Positions 16,784 through 24,656 of a stretch of DNA of 64,000 bases are shown here, in pieces. The stretch comes from an uncultured Bacteroides sp. Its GTDB lineage: Bacteria > Bacteroidota > Bacteroidia > Bacteroidales > Bacteroidaceae. The notes beneath the pieces are model-generated. The model was given only the letters and a program-made list of their open reading frames with translations, was not told the origin of the DNA and did no database searches. The DNA lies in contig CAAFUN010000148.1 in assembly GCA_900766195.1 (NCBI GenBank), positions 1 to 64,000 of the forward strand, in the 5' to 3' direction. Within the stretch, counting starts at the first letter, position 1. Each line of letters starts with the position of its first letter. The position numbers and the translations under genes were made by a program.

Positions 16784-18562
16784 TCCGTTAATCGTTTTGG
16801 ATATTTTATCCATATTTAGACTTCTCACCATCGAATCAAATATCTTTGTGTAAGAGCCATTAAATTTGTAAACGTCCTCATGGGTACCGTTTTCAACAAC
16901 ATGACCTTCTTCCATAACATATATTGTATCAGCATCAATGATTTGAGAAATACTATGCGATATAATAATGACCGTTCTCCCTTTTTTAATAGCGTCAATG
17001 CTATTTTTTATCTGCTCTGTTGCAACAGCATCTAAACTGGCAGTAGGCTCATCCAAAAAGATAATCGGAGGATTTTTTAAAAACATTCGGGCTATGGCAA
17101 TGCGCTGTTGTTGTCCCCCAGATAACTCCAATGCTATAGTTTGGTATTGCTTCGGCATGGACATTATCTGATCGTGAATATAAGCTTTTTTTGCAGCTTC
17201 AATTATTTCTTCTGTAGTAGCATTAGGATTGCCATATCGAATATTATCCTCAATAGAGCCATTGAAAATGTGATTTTTCTGTAATACGAGACCAATATTT
17301 TCTCGAAGAAACGATGTGTCATAATTCTTTAAAGAAATGCCATCAAGGGATATTTCTCCGGAATCGGCTTCATAGAATTTTTCCAATAGGCTGATAACCG
17401 TACTTTTTCCAGCTCCGGATAAGCCCACCAAAGCAGTAACTTTTCCCGGTAATATATCTATATTTACATCAAACAAAGCTTGTGTGTTATTGGGATAAGT
17501 AAAATTCACATTAGTGAGTTTAAAACGACCAACTACAGAATCAGGTTTTATCCTTCCTCGTTCTTCTATCTCGTTGTCGGCATTTAATACATCAAAAAAA
17601 CCATCTGAATATATCACGGCATCATTCACTTCATCATAGATCTGATGGAAGCGACGCACAGGAGCTGATACATTACCAAATAACATGATATTGAACACTA
17701 TCATCCCAATTGTCATTTGTCCTTTCAATATAAAATAGACTGTAAGGAGGACAATAACCGTTAAACTTATTTGCTCAAGTATGCCTTTGGATGCTTCATA
17801 GAGAGTTTTCAATTTACGGCTTCGCATCTTGTTTTCAGTCAGCAAGTTTTGAAGTTCCAACTGTTTTTTAGCTTCTATATTTTCGCGAATAAAGGACTTG
17901 ATAACGGGAATTGACTCTAAGATAGAGAGTAATCCTTGGTTCTTATTCTCGTAGTATGTTCTTATATTTTTCCGCGAGCTTTTTAGTTTTTTTGCCTGCC
18001 TCCGACTTATATAAAAGTAAAGAGGAATAAGCAAAACTCCAGCAAAGCCTACATAAATATTGGCATGAAACATCATAATTAATGCTACTATGGCTGTAGC
18101 AAACAGAGGCAAAATATCGATAAAGAAGATTTGTACCAAGCGAGTTAAACTCTCAACTCCTCTATCTATACGAGTTTGAAGTTTCCCTGAACCATTTGAA
18201 CTTGCCGTAAAAAATGCAAGGCGGTAAGTCAGAATTTTCTCAATTGCTGCTTGCGAAAGATCTTTAGAAAGATAAACTCTTAACTTTTCTCCATAAAACT
18301 GTTGTGCTAGCTGTATGGATACATTGAGAACTTCTTTTCCTAAAAAGGCTATTAAAACAAATGTCAGTATAGGAATGCCCTCTTTAATACCTTGGTGATT
18401 TACGACTAAACCATTGACAGAATCCACCGTATATTTCACAACCAGAGCATTTACCTGGCCTACAAACGAACTGATTGCCGTAAGAAACAGCGTAACTACG
18501 ATTATCCATCTGTATGGATAAACAAAAGGATGTATGTTTTTTAATAATTTGTTAAGTTGCAT
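16760..18562 (-). CDS. ABC exporter (fused membrane and ATPase domains, homodimer type)
   Basis: I place the start at ATG 18562 (600 aa); the frame is open upstream to 18730, but that extension covers the promoter region and lacks a hydrophobic or conserved pattern. The protein has a six-helix membrane domain, Walker A GLSGAGKST, signature LSGGQQQR, Walker B IIFLDEPTASLD with an intact Glu, and switch His in SHSISQ, so both sites of a homodimer would be active. It resembles lipid or peptide exporters of the MsbA/MdlB type. The upstream gene on the same strand is a Crp/Fnr regulator, and an FNR-like palindrome lies between them. Confidence 0.85.
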   Translation of the reverse strand: MQLNKLLKNIHPFVYPYRWIIVVTLFLTAISSFVGQVNALVVKYTVDSVNGLVVNHQGIKEGIPILTFVLIAFLGKEVLNVSIQLAQQFYGEKLRVYLSKDLSQAAIEKILTYRLAFFTASSNGSGKLQTRIDRGVESLTRLVQIFFIDILPLFATAIVALIMMFHANIYVGFAGVLLIPLYFYISRRQAKKLKSSRKNIRTYYENKNQGLLSILESIPVIKSFIRENIEAKKQLELQNLLTENKMRSRKLKTLYEASKGILEQISLTVIVLLTVYFILKGQMTIGMIVFNIMLFGNVSAPVRRFHQIYDEVNDAVIYSDGFFDVLNADNEIEERGRIKPDSVVGRFKLTNVNFTYPNNTQALFDVNIDILPGKVTALVGLSGAGKSTVISLLEKFYEADSGEISLDGISLKNYDTSFLRENIGLVLQKNHIFNGSIEDNIRYGNPNATTEEIIEAAKKAYIHDQIMSMPKQYQTIALELSGGQQQRIAIARMFLKNPPIIFLDEPTASLDAVATEQIKNSIDAIKKGRTVIIISHSISQIIDADTIYVMEEGHVVENGTHEDVYKFNGSYTKIFDSMVRSLNMDKISKTINGLSVKPFL

Positions 18563-18693
18563 AAATTTGTTTTTATTATTATAAAGTGATTTTTCGTGTA
18601 ATACATGCAGGAAATTCTCTGTTTGCTTTATAAGCAAATTGCTAGCAAGATCTACTGCTATTATCATCTTACTGTACATTAAAAATTTCGGTG

Positions 18694-18701
18694 CAAAGGT
18701 A
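18694..18701 (-). promoter_or_regulatory. Promoter -7 element for the ABC exporter
   Basis: On the minus strand TACCTTTG fits TAnnTTTG. It predicts a leader of about 130 nt before the ATG at 18562. A palindrome sits just upstream of it. Confidence 0.5.
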
Positions 18702-18723
18702 TTACCCTGAAAACTACAAAACA

Positions 18724-18737
18724 TTGACATTTGTCAA
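18724..18737. promoter_or_regulatory. FNR-like palindrome TTGAC-ATTT-GTCAA
   Basis: This exact 5-4-5 inverted repeat matches the geometry of FNR boxes (TTGAT-N4-ATCAA). It lies upstream of the predicted -7 element of the ABC exporter and downstream of the Crp/Fnr gene, which is the obvious candidate regulator. Confidence 0.5.
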
Positions 18738-18859
18738 ATAAGAAGGTTCGGATTAGAAGTAGTAGTACGAAAAACGACATGTAATTATTGAAATTACACT
18801 TCATGACACATGCAAATATCTAATAATAAATATTTTAAAGGAAATGAATTAAAACTTGG

Positions 18860-19432
18860 CTAAATCTTAGATTTTAGTCGACTTAATGTTTCTTGAGATA
18901 CATTGATGTAAGATGCAACTATTTTATTGGGTAGACGTTGAACAATAGCTCTATTTTGCTTTAATAATTGTTTGTATCGTTCTTTTGCATCCATTGTTAT
19001 AAAAGAACGTAAGCGGTTGGTATTCGTAACGTATGCAAACTCAAGATATTGACGATAAAATTTCTCCCATATAGGAACTATTTCCAACAGCTCATAAAAA
19101 TCAGATTTCGAAATATAATATAGATTGGTTGGCTCTAATGCCTGTATGAATTCAAAAGAGGATTCTCCTGTTATGAAGCTGATCAAAGAGGTTGCAAATT
19201 CTTGCTCAAACACCAGAAGTCTGGTAGAATCAACGCCATCTTCATTAATATAAAAAATACGCAAACAACCATCTACAATAAAAAACATCTTTTGATTACC
19301 TTGCTGTCCTCCTGTTATGAGTATTTCATTCTTCTTGGCAGATAATGGTTTGAATTTATCCATAACAACCTCCAGATCCTTGTCTGAGATAGAAATCAAT
19401 TCTCTTATTTTATTTCTCAATAATTCCAGCAT
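18860..19432 (-). CDS. Crp/Fnr-family transcriptional regulator
   Basis: The 190-aa protein has a cNMP-binding-like beta-roll (about 15-120: SAKKNEILITGGQQGNQKMFFIVDGCLRIFYINEDGVDSTRLLVFE is its core), a dimer helix and a short C-terminal helix-turn-helix (LPNKIVASYINVSQETLSRLKSKI). The phosphate-binding residues of true cAMP receptors are not evident, as in most Bacteroidetes members of this group. The gene is on the same strand as, and upstream of, the third ABC exporter; an FNR-like palindrome lies in the gap. The GNAT gene is upstream on the same strand, 76 nt away. Confidence 0.8.
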   Translation of the reverse strand: MLELLRNKIRELISISDKDLEVVMDKFKPLSAKKNEILITGGQQGNQKMFFIVDGCLRIFYINEDGVDSTRLLVFEQEFATSLISFITGESSFEFIQALEPTNLYYISKSDFYELLEIVPIWEKFYRQYLEFAYVTNTNRLRSFITMDAKERYKQLLKQNRAIVQRLPNKIVASYINVSQETLSRLKSKI

Positions 19433-19508
19433 AATTGCAAAGTTAATAAATAACAGTAATACAATATTCTTGCCGAGTATGAAATTTATACTAAAATTGA
19501 TTTCACTA

Positions 19509-19970
19509 TCATTTCAAATCCTTTTTCAGATAGACCATGTCAACTAGCTGTACTCCCTCTTCAATTATAATGTGATCGTAATTGTCGGTAAAGAAATTTT
19601 TTATGCGGTGTGAATAATTAAATCCACAACCCTTATAAAATGATAAAATAGACGGAACCTCACCTGTTCCTAGAATTACTGTTTTGTATCTATTTCGGTA
19701 ATAATCAAATAAATAATTAATAAAAAAGGTTCCATAACCTTCTCTCTGATACTTCTTGTACACAGCAATATTTTTTAGTTCACAAGTTGTATCATCCACA
19801 TGATTAACTACACAAATCGCTCTTAAATTTTCATCATACAACGCAAATAGTTCCCCTTCGTCCAAATAACGGTCAATCATACTTTCCTGTTCATCACCCA
19901 ACAACAATAGATCAAGAAATTGCTTCTTGTTTTCTGCTATTTTTTCTATTCGTATCATTTGCACTTTCAC
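19509..19970 (-). CDS. GNAT-family N-acetyltransferase
   Basis: The 153-aa protein shows the GNAT core: strand LKNIAVYKKYQREGYGTFFINYLFDYY contains the acetyl-CoA pyrophosphate loop (YQREGYGT, the Q/RxxGxG/A pattern), followed by YKTVILGTGEVPSILSFYKGCGFNYSHRIKNFF with the typical late FYKGCGF motif. Substrate unknown; small antibiotics, polyamines or protein N-termini are all possible for this family. An alternative start four codons in (MIRIEKIAEN) is equally plausible. A -7 element TATCTTTG lies upstream. Confidence 0.78.
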   Translation of the reverse strand: MKVQMIRIEKIAENKKQFLDLLLLGDEQESMIDRYLDEGELFALYDENLRAICVVNHVDDTTCELKNIAVYKKYQREGYGTFFINYLFDYYRNRYKTVILGTGEVPSILSFYKGCGFNYSHRIKNFFTDNYDHIIIEEGVQLVDMVYLKKDLK

Positions 19971-19983
19971 AATTTTTCATTAA

Positions 19984-19991
19984 CAAAGATA
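19984..19991 (-). promoter_or_regulatory. Promoter -7 element for the GNAT gene
   Basis: TATCTTTG on the minus strand, 13 nt upstream of the start codon. Confidence 0.5.
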
Positions 19992-20072
19992 CAATCTTAT
20001 TCCGAATAATCTATAGCATTAAATATTTCACAATTTTGTATTTAAGATTTAGGGGCAAAAAACTTAATGAAC

Positions 20073-20106
20073 CTTTTAAAAAAGCATATTTGAGCCATAC
20101 AGAAAA
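20073..20106 (+). promoter_or_regulatory. Candidate AraC operator, copy 1
   Basis: CTTTT-AAAAAAG then TATTTGAGCCATACAGAAAA, placed 21 nt upstream of the -7 element at 20128-20135. The same element with the same spacing recurs downstream of the AraC gene (20991-21023). Confidence 0.5.
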
Positions 20107-20127
20107 TAAGATTAATCATTTATTATA

Positions 20128-20135
20128 TATATTTG
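20128..20135 (+). promoter_or_regulatory. Promoter -7 element of the AraC gene
   Basis: TATATTTG, 24 nt before the ATG at 20160. Confidence 0.55.
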
Positions 20136-20159
20136 CCAACGGTATAAAAAATAAAAATC

Positions 20160-20978
20160 ATGGCAACTCCACAAGAAACAGCTATTTTCAATTATGCTGA
20201 TATTATATTCAGTTATATTGTTAATGACGAATATATTTGCACACATAAAGCAGTTGCGCACCTGCTGATATACGTATATTCTGGTAAAATGGATATTATT
20301 GAGAATGGGGAGCGAATTACTGCAACAGCTGGAGAATGCGTATTCATAAAACGCGACCATACAGTTGTAATCAACAAAGGTTCTCACAATGGTGAGCAAT
20401 ATCAGGGAATAGCATTGAAATTTACACGAAACTTCTTACGGAATTATTATAGAGAGCTAGTTCCCCTAAATATTCCTCAAAAAACAAAGGCATTTTCTTC
20501 GTTAGTCGTAAAGTTGAAAAAATCAGTAGATATTGATAGCCTGTTTTACTCGATGATTCCTTATTTTGATTCAAACAACAAGCCGAATGATGAAGTAATG
20601 TCACTTAAAATGCGAGAAGGATTAATATCTCTACTCTCAACCGACAAACAATTCTATCCAACATTATTCGACTTTACGGAGCCTTGGAAAATAGATATAT
20701 TGGATTTTCTCGAGAAGAATTACATGTATGATCTGTCCATTGAAGAAATAGCCTCCTATACAGGCAGGAGTCTTGCTACATTTAAACGGGATTTTAAGAA
20801 AATAAGCGATTTGCCTCCTCAAAAATGGATTATGCAAAAACGGCTGAATATAGCTTACGAAAAAATAAAGATTAAAGGAGAAAAAATTGCTGATGTTTGT
20901 TTTATTGTAGGATTTAAGAATAGAGCACATTTTACTACAGCATTCAAAAGGCAGTTTGGTTTTACTCCCACTCAATAA
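20160..20978 (+). CDS. AraC-family transcriptional regulator
   Basis: The 272-aa protein has an N-terminal cupin-like sensing domain (about 20-125; LLIYVYSGKMDIIENGERITATAGECVFIKRDH is the beta-barrel core) and a C-terminal double helix-turn-helix (about 175-272). The latter includes LSIEEIASYTGRSLATFKRDFKKISDLPPQKWIMQKRLNIAYEKI and IADVCFIVGFKNRAHFTTAFKRQFGFTPTQ, the two canonical AraC modules. It has its own promoter with a candidate operator, and a second copy of that operator lies just after the gene. No obvious target gene follows on the plus strand until the UvrA-like gene. Confidence 0.85.
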   Translation: MATPQETAIFNYADIIFSYIVNDEYICTHKAVAHLLIYVYSGKMDIIENGERITATAGECVFIKRDHTVVINKGSHNGEQYQGIALKFTRNFLRNYYRELVPLNIPQKTKAFSSLVVKLKKSVDIDSLFYSMIPYFDSNNKPNDEVMSLKMREGLISLLSTDKQFYPTLFDFTEPWKIDILDFLEKNYMYDLSIEEIASYTGRSLATFKRDFKKISDLPPQKWIMQKRLNIAYEKIKIKGEKIADVCFIVGFKNRAHFTTAFKRQFGFTPTQ

Positions 20979-20990
20979 ATACAGAATGAG

Positions 20991-21023
20991 CTTTTCAAAA
21001 AAGTATTTGAACTATAGCCAAAA
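20991..21023 (+). promoter_or_regulatory. Candidate AraC operator, copy 2
   Basis: CTTTTC-AAAAAAG then TATTTGAACTATAGCCAAAA. It matches copy 1 at 15 of 20 positions in the core and lies exactly 21 nt upstream of a second -7 element (21045-21052). Confidence 0.5.
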
Positions 21024-21044
21024 ACTACGCAAACTGTACTGCGA

Positions 21045-21052
21045 TATCTTTG
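21045..21052 (+). promoter_or_regulatory. Orphan promoter -7 element after the AraC gene
   Basis: TATCTTTG points rightwards into 70 bp without a gene and then antisense to hxlR. It may have served a gene that has been lost, or it may make an antisense/leader RNA towards the UvrA-like gene. Confidence 0.45.
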
Positions 21053-21122
21053 CATCATAAATTAATTATTGTCTTAGCCAAAGGATTTCTAAAAGCGGAT
21101 TGTAAGCGAATTACACCTTGCA

Positions 21123-21482
21123 CTAAACTTCATCACCGCTCATTCGTTTCAAAAAATCCATTTTGTACTTATCCCCCCATTGCCACAATTTATCAATGAT
21201 CGGGATTAGTTCTTTTCCTGCTTCTGTCAGAGAGTACTCTACTTTTAAGGGTAACACGGGATATACCACCTTTTGTAAAATACCCATTCGTTCTAATTCA
21301 CCCAGCTGTTTTGTTAAAACACGCTTGGGAGCTACGCTTATACTACGCTGTAAGTCACACGGCCTTACAACACCTTTATGTATCTCTAAGATCAACCACG
21401 CATTCCAACTCGTCGACAAAATATCAATTGCAATACGCACCGGACAATCAGAGTAATCAATCATCTTTTTCTTTACATACAT
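21123..21482 (-). CDS. HxlR-family winged-helix regulator
   Basis: I choose ATG 21482 (119 aa), because the longer frame would start on top of the -7 element at 21512-21519. The protein has the HxlR pattern: DCPVRIAIDILSTSWNAWLILEIHKGVVRPCDLQRSISVAPKRVLTKQLGELERMGILQKVVYPVLPLKVEYSLTEAGKELIPII. The conserved N-terminal Cys of the family (DCPV) is present. The K-x-LT..L-x-L recognition helix and the P-P-x-V-E-Y-x-L-T wing are both clear. HxlR proteins sense thiol-reactive or toxic compounds. It is divergent from the UvrA-like ATPase gene, which is its likely target. Confidence 0.85.
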   Translation of the reverse strand: MYVKKKMIDYSDCPVRIAIDILSTSWNAWLILEIHKGVVRPCDLQRSISVAPKRVLTKQLGELERMGILQKVVYPVLPLKVEYSLTEAGKELIPIIDKLWQWGDKYKMDFLKRMSGDEV

Positions 21483-21511
21483 AAAAAAATCATTTCTCTT
21501 TGATTCAACCA

Positions 21512-21519
21512 CAAAGATA
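21512..21519 (-). promoter_or_regulatory. Promoter -7 element of the HxlR gene
   Basis: TATCTTTG on the minus strand, 30 nt before the ATG at 21482. Confidence 0.5.
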
Positions 21520-21626
21520 ATCATTTATTAATCAAATAGAGACAAATTTATCACTGCATGAACTATTTATCGCATATTGTTCAAGCAATTACAAAGCAAT
21601 AAATTTGTAAGAAAATCATTTAAGAC

Positions 21627-23882
21627 ATGGATAAAAAAGAAATTATAGTTAGAGGTGCAAGAGAGAATAATTTAAAGAATATCTCAGTGAGAATACCCAA
21701 AAAGGAAATAACTGTTTTTACCGGAGTATCAGGATCCGGAAAGACATCACTGGTTTTTGATACAATAGCAGCCGAATCACAAAGACTACTGAATGAGACA
21801 TACGATAGTTTTATACGTCATAGGCTACAACAATATAGTAAACCGGATGTAGATAGTTTGGAGAATTTATCGGTCTCCATTATTGTCAACCAAAAAAAGA
21901 TAGAAGGGAGTGCCCGCTCAACAGTGGGTACTATAACAGACATTTATTCCCTATTAAGATTGTTATTCTCTAGAATAGGAAAACCTTTCATCGGACATTC
22001 ATCTATGTTCTCTTTTAATAACCCACAAGGAATGTGTTCTTGCTGTGAAGGATTGGGCAAAACGAGTATTGTGGATTTAGATGAATTGATAGACAAAGAG
22101 CGTTCGTTAAACGAAGGTGCAATAGTATTTCCTACATTTGAGGTAGGTGGTTGGCGTTGGACTCGTTACGTCTATTCAGGTTTGTTTGATAACGACAAAA
22201 AAATAAAAGACTATACCGAGGAAGAGTGGTATAACCTCATCTATGCAAATGAATTGAAATTAACGAATCCTGATCCAAGATTTCCAAAAACAGGAATATA
22301 CGAAGGCGTATTACCCCGTTTCGAACGGAGCTTCTTCAAGAAAGAATCCAAAGAAATAACTGGCAAAAATGCACTCCGCTACAAAGAAGTTGTAAAACAA
22401 GGGCTATGCCCTGAATGTAAAGGAACCCGTCTGAATGCTCAGGTCTTATCTTGCAAAATAAAGGAGAAAGATATAGCAGACTGCTGCGCAATGCAAATAG
22501 ATGAATTACTTGAATTCATTAAAGTTTTGGAAGACAGCTCAGTTACTCCATTATTGGATGTTATTATTAAAAATCTGGAGAACATATTGGCTATCGGTTT
22601 AGGATATCTGACTTTAAGCAGAGAAACATCTTCTTTGTCGGGCGGAGAATCGCAACGCATAAAGCTTGTTCGGCATTTAGGCAGTAGTCTGACTGATCTT
22701 ACTTATATTTTTGATGAACCAAGTGTGGGGTTACACCCGAATGATGTACAACGATTAAACAAACTACTTATAGAATTGAGAGATAAAGGTAATACCGTAT
22801 TAATTATAGAACATGACCCGGATGTAATGTCCATTGCCGACCATATTATCGACATGGGAATCGGAGCAGGAAAAGAGGGTGGAAATGTAGTTTTTGAGGG
22901 AACTCTAGAAGAGTTGAAAAAAGCAGAAACCCCGACAGGTTGTTATCTAAATCACAAGAATAAGCTTAAAGCTAAATGCAGAATACCTAAAGTGTATTTC
23001 TTTCTAAAGAGAAGTACACTTCACAATTTAAATAATGTTTCAGTTCAGCTGCCAAAAGAAGTACTGACGGTTATCACAGGCGTGGCAGGTTCGGGAAAGA
23101 GCTCACTTGTAAAATCATTAATCAATCAGTATAAAAACATAGTTGTCATAGATCAGAGTATGCTGAGAGGAAGCAAAAGATCCAATATAGCAACCTATAC
23201 AGGAATATTAGATAGAATAAGAGAATTGTTTGCCAAACAAAATAATGTGAGAAAATCACTTTTTAGCAATAATTCCGATGGAGCATGTCCTGAGTGCAAG
23301 GGATTAGGCATTGTCTCCACAGATCTTGCTTTTTTAGATGCGGTAGAAGTTCGTTGCGAACATTGCAATGGCAGTGGATTCAAACCTGAAGTTTTGAAAT
23401 ATAAGTTGAAGGGCAAAAATATTACGGATATACTAGCGATGACCATTAGCGAAGCAAATACTTTCTTTTGCGACGAGGATATCAATCAACCACTCAATAG
23501 GCTTCGTGAAGTGGGCTTGGACTATTTGACACTTGGACAATCACTAAATACATTTTCGGGTGGAGAACGTCAGCGCCTCAAACTGGCAACAGAATTGAGA
23601 AATAGAGGAAATGTATATGTCTTCGACGAACCAACCACAGGGCTTCATGGCTCGGATATAATCAAACTAATGAAACTATTCAATAAATTGGTTGATAATG
23701 AAAACACGGTCATTATTATTGAGCACAACATGGATATTATCAGCCAGGCGGACTGGGTGATAGACATGGGACCTGGTGCGGGTAAAGATGGCGGAAATAT
23801 TATATTCGAAGGTCTTGTAAAAGATCTCATTGCAAATAAGCAATCATTGACCGGAAAGCACTTAAAAAAATATTTAGGGTGA
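21627..23882 (+). CDS. Short UvrA-like ABC ATPase (UvrA2/DrrC type)
   Basis: The 751-aa protein has two ABC ATPase modules. The first has Walker A GVSGSGKTS (about 34) and signature LSGGESQRIKL (about 337) with Walker B FDEPSVGLHP. The second has Walker A GVAGSGKSS (about 488), signature FSGGERQRLKL and FDEPTTGLHG. Zinc-finger CxxC...CxxC motifs are present (CSCCEGLG, CPECKGT; CPECKGLG, CEHCNGSG). It is about 190 residues shorter than repair UvrA (about 940), with the UvrB-binding region much reduced, as in UvrA2/DrrC proteins linked to resistance to DNA-intercalating drugs. The divergent HxlR regulator supports an inducible protective role. Housekeeping excision repair is the less likely alternative. 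Confidence 0.85.
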   Translation: MDKKEIIVRGARENNLKNISVRIPKKEITVFTGVSGSGKTSLVFDTIAAESQRLLNETYDSFIRHRLQQYSKPDVDSLENLSVSIIVNQKKIEGSARSTVGTITDIYSLLRLLFSRIGKPFIGHSSMFSFNNPQGMCSCCEGLGKTSIVDLDELIDKERSLNEGAIVFPTFEVGGWRWTRYVYSGLFDNDKKIKDYTEEEWYNLIYANELKLTNPDPRFPKTGIYEGVLPRFERSFFKKESKEITGKNALRYKEVVKQGLCPECKGTRLNAQVLSCKIKEKDIADCCAMQIDELLEFIKVLEDSSVTPLLDVIIKNLENILAIGLGYLTLSRETSSLSGGESQRIKLVRHLGSSLTDLTYIFDEPSVGLHPNDVQRLNKLLIELRDKGNTVLIIEHDPDVMSIADHIIDMGIGAGKEGGNVVFEGTLEELKKAETPTGCYLNHKNKLKAKCRIPKVYFFLKRSTLHNLNNVSVQLPKEVLTVITGVAGSGKSSLVKSLINQYKNIVVIDQSMLRGSKRSNIATYTGILDRIRELFAKQNNVRKSLFSNNSDGACPECKGLGIVSTDLAFLDAVEVRCEHCNGSGFKPEVLKYKLKGKNITDILAMTISEANTFFCDEDINQPLNRLREVGLDYLTLGQSLNTFSGGERQRLKLATELRNRGNVYVFDEPTTGLHGSDIIKLMKLFNKLVDNENTVIIIEHNMDIISQADWVIDMGPGAGKDGGNIIFEGLVKDLIANKQSLTGKHLKKYLG

Positions 23883-23921
23883 AAGAGAGATAATAAAAAA
23901 CATTAACGCACTATTAAGATT

Positions 23922-23956
23922 AAAAGGAACTAATGCTCTCAGCGTTAGTTCCTTTT
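23922..23956 (+). terminator. Terminator of the UvrA-like gene
   Basis: The 12-bp stem AAAAGGAACTAA/TTAGTTCCTTTT surrounds a small GCT-ctc-AGC inner hairpin and is followed by TTTTATCTTTT. Confidence 0.75.
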
Positions 23957-24054
23957 ATCTTTTCTGTTGAGTAAACCGAAATGCCTCCATTGGTGGCTCA
24001 AGATACAGCAGTGAAAAAAGAGCTGAAAACTTAATATTATCAGCTCTCAATATA

Positions 24055-24636
24055 TTATTTCAGCAGAACGGTTACACCTCTTGCACCGTGTGCCCCTACC
24101 ACCAATGCTTGTTCTATATCCGCCGTTTTTGAGGGTCCCGAAATGAAAACGCCGAAGCCTTTATCATTAAGCTGTAACTTCTGGTATGCTTCGTGCATAT
24201 TATTCACAATTTTGTCTCGGTCTAAAATGATAACCAGATATTCTGAAATAAAATAGGTTACTTTATATTTCACATTTTGGGGTATCCATACACATCCGTT
24301 TTCGGCAACGCCAATTTCTCCTTCAACAATAGCTAAATCGGTCCCGTTCATTTCATGTGGATCTGAAACGTTGTCAGGATTAACTGTTGCAACTGTTATC
24401 TCAGGCAGATTACTGGCAATAACTTTGGCATCGGGATACAATGCTCTTACAACTTTGTTTATATCATCTCCGGGCAGTAACAACCTTGCATCTCCACCAA
24501 CCATTTTGCTTATCTCAGTAAATTGAAGAATTTTATCAGCATACTCAATTCCTGTAATGCTATCTATGTCGGGCATGTCATAGTTCCCTTTGACATTTCG
24601 CTTTATATTATTTAATATAGCCTCTTTAGTACTCAT
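24055..24636 (-). CDS. lutC: LutC-type lactate utilisation protein (LUD domain)
   Basis: This is the third subunit of the LutABC L-lactate oxidation complex. With ATG 24636 the protein has 193 aa; ATG 24642 or the TTG at 24660, which overlaps the lutB stop, are alternatives. The LUD-domain pattern is clear: VNPDNVSDPHEMNGTDLAIVEGEIGVAENGCVWIPQ, then YFISEYLVIILDRDKIVNNMHEAY, then GFGVFISGPSKTADIEQALVVGAHGARGVTVLLK at the C-terminus, where SGPSKTADIE is the family hallmark. It is last in the lldP-lutA-lutB-lutC operon. Confidence 0.88.
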   Translation of the reverse strand: MSTKEAILNNIKRNVKGNYDMPDIDSITGIEYADKILQFTEISKMVGGDARLLLPGDDINKVVRALYPDAKVIASNLPEITVATVNPDNVSDPHEMNGTDLAIVEGEIGVAENGCVWIPQNVKYKVTYFISEYLVIILDRDKIVNNMHEAYQKLQLNDKGFGVFISGPSKTADIEQALVVGAHGARGVTVLLK

Positions 24637-24656
24637 AGTCATTGTTGTTTCGATAG

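Noticed and set aside
21627..23882. Housekeeping uvrA
   Set aside because: The protein is about 190 residues too short and is controlled by a divergent HxlR regulator, which fits UvrA2-type ATPases better.
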